From Turnera subulata (Eukaryota; Streptophyta; Magnoliopsida; Malpighiales; Passifloraceae): 64,000 nt of DNA. The notes under the pieces are model-generated. The model did no database searches and was not told where the DNA came from. It saw only the letters and a list, made by a program, of their open reading frames with translations. Where the stretch lies: the NCBI GenBank assembly GCA_028386065.3, contig JAKUCV010003673.1, forward strand, positions 1 through 64,000. The letters run 5' to 3'. Of this stretch, positions 24,046 through 36,385 are shown piece by piece. The position numbers and the translations under genes were made by a program. Positions within the stretch are counted from its first letter, which is position 1. The number at the start of each line of letters is the position of its first letter.

Positions 24046-27000
24046 ATCTCTTAGCTTGGAACTGTCAAGGGTTGGGGCAGCCTTTGACAGTTGATTTCTT
24101 GGGGCAACTCAAGAGGAAATACCGCCCCTCTATCCTGTATCTTATGGAAACTAGACAGGATAGAAGTTTTGTGGAAGGCTGGCGACGTAGACTTGGTTTT
24201 GTTGGAAGCGAGTATGTAGACCCTGTTGGTTTGGCAGGGGGGTTTGCGATTTGGTGGACAGAAGAGGTCGATGTGCAAGTGCTGGAAAAATGTTCCAATT
24301 ATTTTCATTTGTCAGTCAAAGCAGATGAGGATCGGGAGAGATGGCTGTTGACTTGTATCTATGGTCCACCAGTGCGACATCATCGTCGTCCGTTCTGGGA
24401 GCATATGCTGGAGTTGATACCGAGAGATAATTCTCCGTGGCTCTGTATTGGAGATATTAATGAGGTATGCCAGCAAGTGGATAAAGAAGGTGGGCGAATG
24501 GTCTCTCATAGTCAAAACAGAGCAGTCAAAGAATTTCTAGATGAAGCAGCCTTAGCAGAAATTGAGTTTAAAGGGCCACGATTCACTTGGAATAATGGCA
24601 GATGTGGAGAAAGGAATATTCAGATGAGGCTTGATAGAGCCTATGCTAACTTAGAGTGGTGTCTCAGGTGGCCTACGGCTCAGATACTGCACGAGAAACG
24701 AATTGGGTCGGATCACAGACCTTTGGTTGCTCAGCTTGATGCCAACTGTGGAGCTAAAAAAATTGTTCAGATTTGAATCCAAATGGCTTGAAGAAGAGGA
24801 ATGTCCGGCAGTGGTGACACAGTCATGGGATACAGAGGTTCAAGGGTCTAGACAAGTTAGAGTTTCCAGAAGGATAAAATGTTGTAAGCGCGGTTTGTCA
24901 AGGTGGGCTAAGGAGAAGGTGAGGAACTCCAGAGACAGAATTGACTCCCTCAACAGAGAGCTGGATGCTGTCCAAAATGAGCCTTTCTCAGAATCAGTTA
25001 GAGAAAAAGAAAAGAAAATTATGGATGAGATTGAGAGAGAGAGTGGAGGAAAGAAGAGAAATATTGGCAGCAACGATCCAGAGTTAAGTGGCTTAATTCA
25101 GGAGACAGAAACACTCGGTTCTTCCATGCATCAACAATAATGCGCAGGAGAAGGAACATGATTACACGAATTAAAAATGATCAAGGGATTTGGATAACGG
25201 AAAGACCAGAGATTAGGAGAACCATTGAAGATTTCTATAAGAACCTGTACAGGTCGTCTCCTGGAATTTGTTTTGGGGATGTATGTCAAGTAATCCCGAC
25301 TTTGGTGACCGATGAGATGAACCAGTCGCTGTTGAAAGAAGCATCTGAGGAGGAAGTCAAGATAGCTTGTTTTGGACTTGGTGCTTTGAAAGCGCCTGGT
25401 CCGGATGGCTTTCCAGGTATATTTTTTCAAAAATTTTGGAGTTCTCTTAAGGTTGATATTGTTAGTGCAGTTAACGCTTTTATATCCAACGGTTTTCTTT
25501 TAAAAGAATTTAACTGCACATATATATCCCTTATTCCAAAGGTTACTTTTCCCGAGTCCATTACCGAGTATAGGCCTATAGGGTTATGCAACTTCATCTA
25601 TAAAATTTTTTCAAAAATCCTTGCAAATAGGCTTAGACCTTTTCTGTCTCATCTTATCACACCTATGCAAGTTGCTTTTGTGCCCGAAAGATCTATTATT
25701 GATAACATTGTTGTTACACATGAGGCTTTGCATTCTATGAAACTGAACAAAAAGGGCAAGAAAACTCAAATGATGCTGAAATTGGATATACATAAAGCAT
25801 ATGATAGGTTGGACTGGGGCTTCTTGCAAATGGTACTTTTAAGAATCGGATTTTCACCCCGAGTTGTCCATCTTCTTATGCAATGTGTAGTAACAGTCAA
25901 GTATGCAGTGCTCATTAACGGAGCTCCAACAGATTTTTTCTGTCCTAGTAGAGGTTTGAGACAAGGTGATCCCTTGTCTCCATACCTCTTTATACTAGCA
26001 TCAGATACGTTTTCTAGATTAATAATGGATAGTGTTCAGCGTGGTGAATTTAAAGGAATTAAAGTTGGAAGATTTTGTCCAATTTTGAGTCATGCTTTTT
26101 ACGCTGACGATACTTGTGTTTTTACAGAGGCAAGTGCAGATCAAGCAAGGGTGGTTATGAGTCTGATTAGGCAGTTCAGTTTGGCATCAGGTTTGGATAT
26201 TAATTTTGGAAAATCTAGTCTGTATTATAGTTCAAATGTTCCACCTTCTTTAAGGCAGGAAATTGAGATGCTAATGAGAATTCGACCAGCAGATAAACAT
26301 GACAGCTACTTGGGATTTCCAACTTTCTGGGGAAGGTCCAAGTCTTACATCTTCAGTTTCTTAAAGGAAAGAATGGAACAAAAAGTCAGTGCTTGGAAGC
26401 AAAGGCTACTAACCCCTGCGGGTAGGGAGGTTTTGATTAAAGCAGTTCTAACAGCAATTCCTAGTTATATAATGTCGGTGGTGAAATTGCCTAAGAAGAT
26501 ATGCAATGACTTGCTTAGTTTAGTGATTAAATTCTTCTGGTCTCAAGACATTTCTCACAAAAAGATACATTGGACCCGGAAAGAAATCCTAGTTCTTCCT
26601 AAATCTCAAGGAGGACTGGGATTTAGGGATTTTGAATCTTTCAATCTAGCTATGCTTGCTAAGCTAAGCTGGAGAATGATTCAAAACCCTAATGCATTCT
26701 GGGTTCAAATCTTAAAGGGGAAATATTACATGAGAACTGAATTTTTAAAAGCTAAACAAGGGAGTAGGGCATCATGGATATGGAGTAGTATTCTGAAGGG
26801 TAGGGATGTGATTATTCAAGGTCTTAGGAAAAATATAGGGGATGGTGGTGCCACTAGGATATGGGACGATCCTTGGCTCCCTAAACCCCCCTCTTTTAAA
26901 CCTGAGAGCTTGAATAATCACTTGTTCAGAGGTTATTTTGTGTCTGATCTGATTAATCCAAATACTCTGTGCTGGAAACATGATCTTTTGAGGGATTGTT

Positions 27001-28169
27001 TTCCTAGTCAAGACAGGAAGCTGATTGAATCTATTGCCATTGGGAAACATGTCAAGGATTACTGGATTTGGCATTATTCCAGAGATGGAAATTATAATGT
27101 AAAGTCTGGTTATAATTTGATTATGGACTCCTTTAGGATCCAAAATCCCTTGAATTTTCCTAATGGCAATGATATTCCCTCAGCTTTTTGGAAATTGTTG
27201 TGGAACTTGAAATTAATCCCAAAAGTTGCTAATTTTATTTGGAGAATTGCTTGGGGTGCTTTAGCAGTTAATAGTAACTTGGTTAGAAGGAATTTGAGTA
27301 TGAATCCTTCTTGTCCTTTTTGTGTGGATGAAGTAGAGACTGTGGAGCATTGTTTATTCTTTTGTCCGCATGCCAGCATGACCTGGTTTGGTTCCAGTCT
27401 TGGTTTACGTTTCGACAGTTCTAGATTTACGAATTTTGTGCAGTGGTGGATGGATATGCTAAATCATACAGGATCTAATTCATCCTTTTTTGAGAATACT
27501 GCTTACATTTTGTGGCATATCTGGTGCACTAGAAATAATAGTCTTTTTTCTAACACAAGTCCTAATCCATATACTACTTTGCGCAGGATTAGAGACTCTG
27601 ACTTTGGTAAAGCTAGTTGCTCGCTTCCTTTTGTCCAGGTCAATAACAATATGGACCTGGAAACATCTTCTGCCCCTCAAAGATGGTGTAGGCCAAGTGC
27701 TAACACAATCAAGATAAATGTGGATGCTAGTTGGGTGAGCAGAGACGCAGGTGCTGGTATTGGTATTATTTGCAGAAACAATCAAGGCGCTCTTATTGAT
27801 GGTCTAGCTCTTATTAGAAAGAGCCAATCTGCCTCTGCAGCTGAAGCGGAAGCAGTGCGAGAGGCGGTCCTTCTTGCTCAAGCGAGAGACTTCACTATGG
27901 TGGAGATTGAAACCGACTCAAAGAATGTTGTCATGGCTATTGAGAACAAGTCTCAACCTGATGTTGCGGCCAAGACTATTATTCAGGATATTCAGTCTCG
28001 TTTAGCGTCTTTATCTAATGTTTCTGTTAAATTCGTACCGAGGACAGCTAATATTGTGGCAGATTGGATTGCAAAGTCAGTGAGAAGGACTCAATGTCCT
28101 CCACACTGGATTAATGCGCCTCCCTCTGAGTTGAGGGATCTTTTGTATATGGACCTGATGTACTCTTAA
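24042..28169 (+). pseudogene. LINE ORF2 (endonuclease, reverse transcriptase, RNase H), two frameshifts
   Basis: The endonuclease part (24042-24776) keeps the catalytic blocks WNCQG, MET, GDIN and GSDHRP. A run of seven A at 24756-24762 shifts the frame. The middle part continues in another frame to about 25040, where a second shift restores the frame that stays open to 28169. The reverse transcriptase holds KAPGPDG, PKV, RPIGLCN, RQGDPLSP and the catalytic FYADDT. A zinc-binding CPFC...HCLFFC region follows, and a C-terminal RNase H starts at INVDASW and includes the ETDSKNVV block. In life this protein nicks target DNA and reverse transcribes the element RNA at the site. Confidence 0.92.
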
Positions 28170-28439
28170 ATTTATTATTAATACATATCATCTGATGTTC
28201 AAAAAAAAAAAACCATGTAAAATTAATTTTAAATTGTGCGTAAGTGCTCATTATTGTCATTTTCAAATTATTTTTTACTCTATTTTTTTTAATTATCCTC
28301 AAAGTTTTGTTTCTTCTTTTTACAGACATGACAAAAGTGACAACAAGCACGGAATTTTGACCTGACAATCAAATATTCATTTTCCTCAGATCTCCTGCTA
28401 TTTATATAAACAGGAACCATATTCAAGTTGGTTCCTTTT

Positions 28440-31400
28440 GTTTTTTTTTTTGGTAGAATGAAGGCCAAATGGCCAGGAAACAGTACTTAGTTACAACTAC
28501 TAATAAGTCGAATCTGGGATATTCCCAAATAGTCACCCAACAAAGTATTTAACAGACCCGGGGAACAAATCAAAATAGCTGATTTCAAATTCTAAAGAAC
28601 ATCCATAATTAGCTAAAAAATCAGCACACTGATTAGCTTCCCTGAAATTGTGGCTGATATGGACTTGCCATGGTCGAGAAATGAGCTTGCAAATGCTTTT
28701 TATCAAAGCAAAATTCGCATCTCGCAGGGGTTCGGAACCCATCATAAGCTTCACCACTGCTTGTGAATCCACCTCCAGATGCACCTGTCTAAAGTTCTTC
28801 TGCCAAGCCATCTCCAACCCAAGCTTCACAGCCCATAATTCTGCTTTTGCAGAGGAGCATACTTCTACATTGCTAGCAAAACTGCATAGGAAATGCCCAT
28901 CTGCATCTCTAATCAAACCACCAGCACCTGCGATACCTGGGTTATCCTTGCAAGCCCCATCAGTATTAAGTTTCAGCCAACCAATGGAAGGGGGTATCCA
29001 GCTAATAGGCATCTCAACCTTATCAGATAAACCACGCAATTTTCTATCTATTTGCAAGGCTACATGAATTTCGTCCACATAAGCTTTAATGGCCCCGACT
29101 TGTAGAGAAATGTGGCTATTCTGATTCACCCATCTCTCATTGCGTGCTTTCCAAAGTAACCATGTTGTAACCCCAAACATCACCCTCCAATCAGCCCTCT
29201 GCTAGTATTTAGAATTATTCAGCAAGTTCAAACTCACCCAGCTCACCAAATCACAGTTGTAGAAGGTAAGAGAGTAGGTTGGATCCAGCAGTGCATCCCA
29301 GACAAGTCGTGCCTGTGCACAGTCGTGGAGCATATGTAATAGAGACTCCTCATGGCCACATGCATCACAATTAGGGCTACTAGCTAGATGTCTCCTGAAT
29401 CTTTCCCCATTAGTTAGTAACTTATTATGAGTTACCAGCCAAAGGAAAGACCGAATACGCTGAGGCCCATTCCAGGTCCAAATTTTCTTCCACAACTCAT
29501 CGGGAATAGAAGAAGAAGCAGTTTCCAAATTATCATAAGCAGAAGCAACAGTAAAAATACCTGAGGCCGAGTGCTTCCAAGCCATAGTATCTCGATCAGC
29601 ACTAAGACTAGGAGGAAGCATTGCACGCAATTTTAGCAAAATTGAAGCAGGGAGTAACTTCTGAAGAGAGGACCAATCCCAGTCACCTTGAGTATTAACA
29701 TAGTCATGGACTCGTCTGTTGAGATGGGAACTATCCAAGGGTATCAGAGCATGATTCAACAAAATGCCCTCATCCTCCAACCATAAATCAATCCAGAACT
29801 TCACTGACAGTCCATTTCCAATCTCCCATTGAATACCGTCAAGCATCTGACTCCAAATTTCTTCCATTCCTCTCCATATATGAGATTTTTTGCCGGAATT
29901 CTTTATAAACCAGCCATCCGCTGTTTTGATAACATATTTGGCTAGAAAGATTTGAGCCCATAAACTATCAGGTTGTTGAATATGCCCCAAGCCAATTTCA
30001 TCAAGAAAGCAGAGTTCAGAGAGTTCAGTTTTCGAAGCCCAATACCTCCAGTTTCCAAGGGTTGGCACAAGGAATCCCAATTTAATAGATGGATCTTCCT
30101 CTTCTCGGAACTAATGCCCCGGATAAAGTCGCGGCAACATCGTTCAAGTTCTCTGCAGATCCCTTTCGGTAGTTTAGTAGCTTACATAGTATAAATTGGA
30201 ATTGCAGCTAGGACTGACTTGCATAGGGTAATTCGCCCAGCTAATGACAAATTATTTGATTTCCATGTAGCAAGCTTTTGGCGAACCTTATCAACCATCT
30301 CCCAATAAGTAGCATTTGTGACACGACCATGGATTAAAGGTAGTCCTAGATACTTCCCAAGATCATGAGTAAGAGAAAAACCGCAGTGATCTGCTAGTCT
30401 CTTCCTCTCAGCTGTGGAAACACCCTTAGAGAAGAAGACTCGAGTCTTAGCAAGACTTACTTTTTGGCCAGAAGCAGCACAGAAATCCTGCAAGCATTTC
30501 ATCATAGTATCCAATTGTTGGGTTGAAGCTTCCCCAAACAATATCAAGTCATCCGCAAACATTAAATGGGAGAGGAGAGGGCCATTGCAGCCAAATTGCA
30601 AGGGTTTCCAATTACCCTTCTCTACCTCATCACTTATCAGAAGAGAAAGTCGTTCTAAACAAATGACAAATAGATAGGGTGAGAGGGGATCACCTTGTCG
30701 GACTCCTCTAGATGGAGTGAATTGAGATGATTTGGCTCCATTCCAAAGAACTTGGAGGCTAGAGGAAGTTACACACTCCAGGATATTATTCTGTAGAGGC
30801 ACGTGCAGGCCTACTAATGCTAGAGAGTCAGCAAGAAACCTCCAACTAAGCCGATCATAAGCCTTTTCAAGATCCACTTTAATAGCCATGAATTGCTTTC
30901 CTGAATATAGTTCTTGCATCGTATGAATTGCCTCTTGTGTCATTACAATATTATCCTGTATATGTCTCCCAGGAACAAAACTACTCTGATTCATGCTAAT
31001 TAACTTTGGCAATATTGGTTTAAGTCTACTAACCAGCAGTTTAGCAATGACCTTGTAGACTACATTACATAAACCAATCGGGCGAAATTGTGAAATGTAC
31101 TCCGGCTGATCTACCTTCGGCAATAATACCAAGAAAGTTGGATTTTTGCCAACTAAAGACATCTCACCCCTCAAAGTCTTCCATACAAAATTGCATAAAT
31201 TAGGACCCACCAACTCCCATTGATTTTGGAAAAAGACAGCTTGATAACCATCAGGTCCAGGAGCTTTCAAAGGACCTATATCAAAAAGAGCTTGTTGAAT
31301 TTCTTCCTTGGAAACAGGCTTGCCCATGGCGGTCAGTTCCTCATCATCCAAGCGGGGGAATTGTCTATCAGATTGCAAGATAGGTCTACAAAAACACTCC

Positions 31401-32432
31401 TCCTGAAACAAGTTCTTATAATATTGAGTAGCAAGATCCCGCAATGCCTCCTCGTCCCAGATCCATTCACCACTATCATTCTTCAGACCATCTATTTTAT
31501 TCCTCCTTCTGTGAATAATAGTTGAGACATGAAAAAAGTTAGTATTCCTATCTCCTTGAGTAATCCACTTGGACCTTGATTTTTGATACCATAAGGTTTC
31601 CTCTTGCTGTAAGATCAAATTATATTCTTTAATCAGTTCCTGCTCTCTTCTTTCTAAGTTCTGACATTTTGCATTTGCTGTCTGTTGTTGAATCCCTTGT
31701 AGTCGAGACAGACATTCCTTCTTCCTTCTAAAGATATTGCCAAAGACATTCTGATTCCAAAACTTAAGATCCGACTGTAGCTTGCTCAATGCCATTTCAA
31801 TGTGATCCTCACTCCTCCATTTATCCTTCATGAACTCTTGGAAATTAGCATGACTCAACCAAGCTGCCTCAAAACGGAATGGACGAGAGACAGGAGTTGA
31901 TGGAGAGATACCCTCAATATGGAGTAGGATAGGATGATGGTCCGATTTCACTCTGGGTAAGTTCCTTAGGGAAGCGTCAGGAAATCGAGTTCTCCATGCT
32001 GAATTAAACACCACTCGATCAAGTCTTTCGTATACCCTTCGCAAACCATTTCTCTTTTGTCCTCTCCATGTGAATTTAGGTCCTATAGCATCCATATTCA
32101 TAAGGGAGCAGTTATCTAAATTCTCTTGGAATTTGAAGCATCTCTGTATATTTGTTGGTTTTCCTCCTGTTTTCTCATGCCAGAAGAGGAAGTCGTTAAA
32201 ATCTCCAATCACTGCCCAAGGTTTATCTACTCCATTACTCAAATTTTGTAATTCTTGCCAAAAGAGCTCTTTAAGGGTTGGATTCGGATTAACATAAACT
32301 GCCGTTAAGTACCAAGTCCCTTTCCTTTGCTCAGAGACTTCCAAATGAATCAGGTGTTGACTATGATGAATAACTCGGATACCCGGAATGATGGCCCTGG
32401 CTAGAATCCAAATACCACCCGAGTAACCTTGT
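28440..32432 (-). mobile_element. 5'-truncated LINE, minus strand
   Basis: Runs from a truncated endonuclease at 32432 to an A-tail read as T-run at about 28440-28453. A short direct repeat GGTTCCTTTT lies at both ends (28430-28439 and 32433-32442). Its 3' end faces that of the full-length LINE, with about 230 bp between. It differs from that LINE in sequence, so it is a separate family or lineage. Confidence 0.85.
28533..32432 (-). pseudogene. LINE ORF2 remnant (endonuclease C-part, reverse transcriptase, RNase H)
   Basis: An open frame at 32344-30182 (read leftward from about 32432) encodes the endonuclease C-part (GDFNDF, KSDHHPIL) and reverse transcriptase with KAPGPDGY, RPIGLCNV, VDLEKAYDRL, RQGDPLSPYL and MFADDL. 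A frameshift lies between 30182 and 30080. The frame then runs 30080-29202 with a zinc-binding CDACGHEESLLHMLHDC and hits a TAG at 29202-29204. The same frame continues 29183-28533 with an RNase H (LNTDGACKDNPG, KAELWAVKLGL, EVDSQAVV). The first endonuclease motifs are missing through 5' truncation. Confidence 0.9.
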
Positions 32433-32442
32433 GGTTCCTTTT

Positions 32443-33450
32443 TTGTTCAAAGATCCATTCATATTATTTTAATTCGGCTTTTTTTTAATACTTTGGATTA
32501 CTTATTTCCTCATTAACTCCTCCCATTCAAAATTACAAGTGAGTTATTGGATGTACCAGTACTTGGTTTGAAACTCACATATTGTAAATCCCTAAGTGTA
32601 ATTACTAATTATATATCATGCATATTCCTAAGAGTAATTATATAGCAGTGGCCTACTGCCACCGCATATCAAATAATATTTCTACCCGTAGCTTATGGTC
32701 ATGTGAACTAATTAGTATCAAAAAAAAAAATTTTGAATTAGCAACCGAATTCGGTCCAAATTCGTCAACGTTGCCTGTGACCACTTACAATTTTTAAACC
32801 TACATGTCGTTTTCTAATCCAAACGAGAATAGAATTAGTCTAGAAACAAACGTTACGTTTTTTCGCACAGGCAAGCCGACCAAGCTGTCATTTAATAAAA
32901 AAACTTTAGCTATTTAGTTGCTCTTTTTTAGTTGTTACTTTAGTAGCAACGTGTCCGCTTAGATATATTTTTTTTGTTAATATATGTTATCCTCATACTT
33001 AAATTAATTTGATAGAGTGCAGTTTCTAGAAATTACTACGGTGTAATATAAAAAGAATATTCCCTTCCCCTCCTTATGGCACAGGCAGATGGACTCATTT
33101 CCATTACGAAGAGATTTTTTGTTCCATTATAACACAAGTTTTTTCTTTCTTTTTTTTTTTGTTTTCACAAATCAGAGGAGAAACAGTTTTTTTTTTTGTA
33201 TTCATGTTAACAACAAAAAAATTTCATAGCAGCTGGTAGGCACCACTATCCAAAAATTTGCACTCTTGCATTCCCAATCTCCAGTAATTCCTTGATACAA
33301 CACTTAAAATTAAATATTTTTATCAATACAGATTTTCTTTTAAAAAACAAGATTTTATAACATTTTGCTTCTGCTAATAACATAAACATATCAATATTAT
33401 TCATCACATTTTTCACAAAATATAATTGGTCATGACTCATGAGATGCGCT
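32443..33450. other. Intergenic, AT-rich, no gene recognised
   Basis: Poly-T and poly-A runs and no supported open frame. A 33246-33440 minus-strand open frame has no recognisable domain. Confidence 0.5.
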
Positions 33451-33459
33451 GCAATAATG

Positions 33460-33864
33460 TAGTTTTTTTTTTGGTAAACAATGATGTGCTTAGCTTTTTT
33501 TATGCTAATGATGGGCTTAGCTACAGCGCAAGGAGATCTGAAATGAGATTTTCTTTGGTTTTATAATGTGCCATTTCTTTTTTTTTTATAATGTGCCATT
33601 TCTTTGTCTTATATTTCACCTACAATGATTAATGCCATCTTGCGAATAAAATATGGGAGGCTTTACATGTGTTGATTCATGTTTGAACATTGATCATATC
33701 GAAAGACGAAGCTCATGCAGCCTATAAATACCACCTGCTATACTCCCATGTTTCCGCACCACAAAAGCAAGAGCAAGCAGCCTGCTAATTAGTCAACAAA
33801 TTCTCTCCTCCTTTTTCATTGTGATTGCAGCTTCTTCTTTGAACCAAACTACCTAATTAAGGTA
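33460..33864 (+). pseudogene. PR-10 copy 4: promoter and 5' leader only
   Basis: Matches the region upstream of the three PR-10 genes: GGTAAACAATG...GGGCTTAG, ATCATATCGAAAGACGAAGCTCA, TATA box CCTATAAATACCACC (33721-), and the 5' leader with CAAGAGCAAGCAGCCT and AAATTCTCTCCTCC. Where the coding region should start, the sequence instead runs into a copia LTR at 33865. No PR-10 exon follows in this window. The missing gene could lie elsewhere if the N at 34063 marks a misjoin. Confidence 0.85.
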
Positions 33865-34062
33865 TGTGGGAATAATATTAAACTAAGTTAATATATTTAA
33901 TTAATATAATATTGAGTTGTGGTAGGAGTCCTAAATCTAAAAGGACTAGGTTTTATGATATTTGTGGTACACTATATAAAGGGGCTTACCCTAGTGTTTT
34001 ATTGTGTGGTTTTGACAAATAAAATAAAGTGTGTTGTGCTGCGCATATTCTCTCCCTGCTAA
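33865..34062 (+). repeat. Copia LTR, isolated copy, ended by the N
   Basis: Starts TGTGGGAATAATATTAAAC and matches the LTR at 39077-39277 with only a handful of differences, but lacks its last bases (CA). There is no matching target-site duplication beside it (left flank AGGTA). Confidence 0.85.
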
Positions 34063-34063
34063 N
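34063..34063. other. Ambiguous base N: possible gap or contig join
   Basis: The only N seen in the window. It lies exactly between the end of a copia LTR and the middle of an unrelated minus-strand LTR, which suggests a collapsed gap or a repeat-driven misjoin. Confidence 0.8.
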
Positions 34064-34304
34064 GTAGAATTCATATCACATATGCAATTCTCAACATACG
34101 CTAGTCTTAACTTATTATTACAACCCATCCGTAATAATAACCGACTAGGGACATTTAAGAATATACATATCAAATATATATATACTAGGGTTATAAGTAT
34201 GTGCAAGCGTTTATCTCATAAACGATACTTATTGGAATAACCTTAATGCATATACACGACTATAAATAATCATCCATGATTGGCTTTTGGGCATATTACT
34301 AACA
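34064..34304 (-). repeat. LTR fragment of the same family as 895-2116
   Basis: Near-identical to about 1886-2116 and ends at the same terminal ACTAACA (minus-strand TGTTAGT start). It interrupts an intron of the RBR gene and is cut on the left by the N. Confidence 0.85.
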
Positions 34305-34333
34305 GAAACATGTACAAGAAGAGCAGAACTTAC

Positions 34334-34484
34334 TTGCAATGTATACTATTGCAGCCACCAACTCGCTCAATTGAGTGACCACAATTGTAGCACCTAGTCC
34401 ACTTATTCCGTTCTATAAGTTTCCCAACTAGAATGTCATTCTGATCTCTCAATTGTCCACTCTCGCTGCAACGATATCCGGCGT
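34334..34484 (-). pseudogene. RBR E3 ligase gene, exon part with end of IBR and RING2
   Basis: The minus-strand frame reads AGYRCSES at the end of the IBR domain and then WTRCYNCGHSIERVGGCNSIHC, the first half of a RING2 domain. It ends at a GTAAGT splice donor (intron starting at 34333). It continues directly from the exon at 39283-39718 once the GGCGT-flanked insertion is discounted. The catalytic cysteine of RING2, which lies further on, and the rest of the gene are not found to the left of 34304. Confidence 0.85.
34480..34484. other. Target-site duplication GGCGT (left)
   Basis: Repeated at 39278-39282. Removing one copy and the insert joins the RBR reading frame smoothly through PWHAGYRC. 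Confidence 0.88.
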
Positions 34485-34702
34485 TGTAGGCGACACTGTG
34501 GTGCCCCTCACGGTAGCCACACTCAACTCTATTTTGTTATACTGCTACACATAATAATAAAACCCTGACACATCTATTTATGACGACTCTGACTTAACGG
34601 GCAAGACATGACTCCTAAACCGAACCGGACTTGGACTCTAAAAACCTAATAATATAAAAACTCTTAAGCCCAAGCTAATTAGCTTAGTTTAATATGCCAA
34701 CA
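34485..34702 (-). repeat. 3' LTR of the minus-strand half
   Basis: 218 bp, minus strand TGTTGGCATATTAAACTAAG to CGCCTACA. It is preceded (minus strand) by the polypurine tract TTTAAGGGAGACA. It shares the ATATTAAACTAAG terminus with the plus-strand LTR but little else. Confidence 0.85.
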
Positions 34703-34742
34703 ATGTCTCCCTTAAACTAAGCTTACAAGTACAAATATGACT

Positions 34743-35966
34743 CTACCCAATCCCATCAATTGCAAGTGTCTTCAGCGCCATTGTTGTTGCAGTGACTAAC
34801 TCGAACTTTGCTTCGAACAGTAACATCTTCCTTGAGTCAAACCAAACCTTCAGCTTCACATCCTTTCCATGTTGCATGCCATACTTCAAGTGAATCTTCC
34901 AGGCTTCATCTTGCTTGCCAATGACATCTTGGACTGTCTCCCATTCTTTGTTGCTTTCAAGAACACTCTTAACAAGCTGGCTTATAAAAGCATTGTTCAC
35001 ATCCTTGGTTGAGAAAAATTGATCAACACCAATAAAATCAATTTTCTCACCATAGAAATCAATTTTCTCATCATAGATGAAACCAATTTCTTCAACTTCC
35101 TTCCCATCAATCTCTTGTAGCTTTCTCCCCACTTCTTGTTCAATCTCTATTAATTTGTCTCCCTGAAAGAACAAAGTATTTTCTGCAATTATCACATCTT
35201 TCTTCTCCTCCACTTTCTCAACTTCTATTTGTTCGCCTTCATTGTCTCCCTGAAAAGAAAAATTATTTTCTTGAACCACTAGCTCTTCTTTCTCCTCCTC
35301 TTGAGAAAATAATTCCTCCACCTTGATTCTTGACAACCTATAACACTCACTCTGAAACTTTGAATCTTGACTGTAATCTGGCAATGACAAATTTTCCACC
35401 TCAATTCTTCCCATTCTTCTAACTTCACCTGCAAACTTGTCTTTCTTGCAACAATCTGCCAAATCAATTTGCTCTACGCAAATTCTTGAGAGTCTATGGA
35501 ACTCACCTTCAAATCTAGCATTTGCACTGCTATCCCACAAGTTGAGATTTTCAATATCAATCTTTGATTGTCTTGAGACTTCTTTGCCAAAATACTCTAA
35601 TTCATCTTCCACATATTGATCATTCTTCAGCCAATATTGCCAATATTCTGTCGGAGCATTACGAGGCCAATTAACTCCAGACGGAACTTTGCCTTTCTTG
35701 AAAGCTTGTTTGAGCTTGAGGAAATTTTCATTCGGAAGAAGAGATTTTTCCAGCACAAAATCATGACACCAACGAGGTGTGGTACGAAGTAATATTTCCA
35801 CAAACTTTTCATCTTTAGCTTTATAAACTTCCATTGGCAACATGAATAATGTACTTTCATTAGCAACCAAATCCCACACATTGCAAACTTCCATATATTT
35901 TTGAACTTGTGCAAACCATACATTGTAGCCTCCAAAATTCAATGTTTTATACTTCAATATCCCCAT
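34743..35966 (-). CDS. Gag-like protein of a non-autonomous copia element, with a 26-residue repeat
   Basis: 407 residues, uninterrupted. The start resembles the DUF4219-type N-terminus of copia Gag (LNFGGYNVWFAQVQKYMEVC). No zinc knuckle, protease or polymerase is seen. Residues 126-151, 152-177, 178-203 and 204 onward form four copies of a 26-residue repeat (F-x-x-E-hydrophobic-x-R-x-S/G-[RK]-I-x-[VI]-E-x-[LI]). An acidic part follows with two NxxFFQGD-like blocks (about 235-242 and 263-270) and EKIDFYGEKIDF near 300. It ends 41 bp short of the LTR's polypurine tract, at the place where pol would normally end. The function of the repeat part is unknown. Confidence 0.65.
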   Translation of the reverse strand: MGILKYKTLNFGGYNVWFAQVQKYMEVCNVWDLVANESTLFMLPMEVYKAKDEKFVEILLRTTPRWCHDFVLEKSLLPNENFLKLKQAFKKGKVPSGVNWPRNAPTEYWQYWLKNDQYVEDELEYFGKEVSRQSKIDIENLNLWDSSANARFEGEFHRLSRICVEQIDLADCCKKDKFAGEVRRMGRIEVENLSLPDYSQDSKFQSECYRLSRIKVEELFSQEEEKEELVVQENNFSFQGDNEGEQIEVEKVEEKKDVIIAENTLFFQGDKLIEIEQEVGRKLQEIDGKEVEEIGFIYDEKIDFYGEKIDFIGVDQFFSTKDVNNAFISQLVKSVLESNKEWETVQDVIGKQDEAWKIHLKYGMQHGKDVKLKVWFDSRKMLLFEAKFELVTATTMALKTLAIDGIG

Positions 35967-36385
35967 GCCAAAAAAAAAATTTGATCTAGAAGCAAAAGTT
36001 AATTTTACTTACCCCACCCAGCTTTTTTTCCTTCTCCTTTTTCTTCGATGATCTTGCGCAACGTTTACGACACGAACAATGCGCCTTTAAAACGCTAGAG
36101 CAACTGCACCACAGTACCCAAACCTTTTTTTTTCTCTGTACTTGCACTTGGCGATTTGTCTTCTTCCCTTCTTTAAGCAGAAAAGGCACAAATCAATGCT
36201 CCTTCCAAATTGATTTACCAAGGACTCTTTGCCAAGTTTCTTTTCTTATTTGGTAGACCAAAATTTCACTGTCCACCTGAACCAACACGCACACGACCTC
36301 AATCTTTTTCCTCCCTCCACAAATCAATACAACTCAACTTTTTTTTTTCTTCTTTCACCACCAACAAACACACGTTTCTTTTTTT

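Larger units (their letters stand above)
22404..28211 (+). mobile_element. Full-length LINE (plant L1-type with RNase H)
   Basis: 5.8 kb, flanked by a perfect 15-bp target-site duplication ACCATGTAAAATTAA (22389-22403 and 28212-28226) and ending in an A-run after 28200. Order: about 200 bp of pyrimidine-rich 5' UTR, ORF1, ORF2 overlapping by ATGA, short 3' UTR. ORF2 is broken by two frameshifts, so the copy is probably dead but recent enough to keep its duplication intact. Confidence 0.95.

Noticed and set aside
28648..29067. 139-codon plus-strand open frame
   Set aside because: It is the shadow of the minus-strand LINE RNase H frame.
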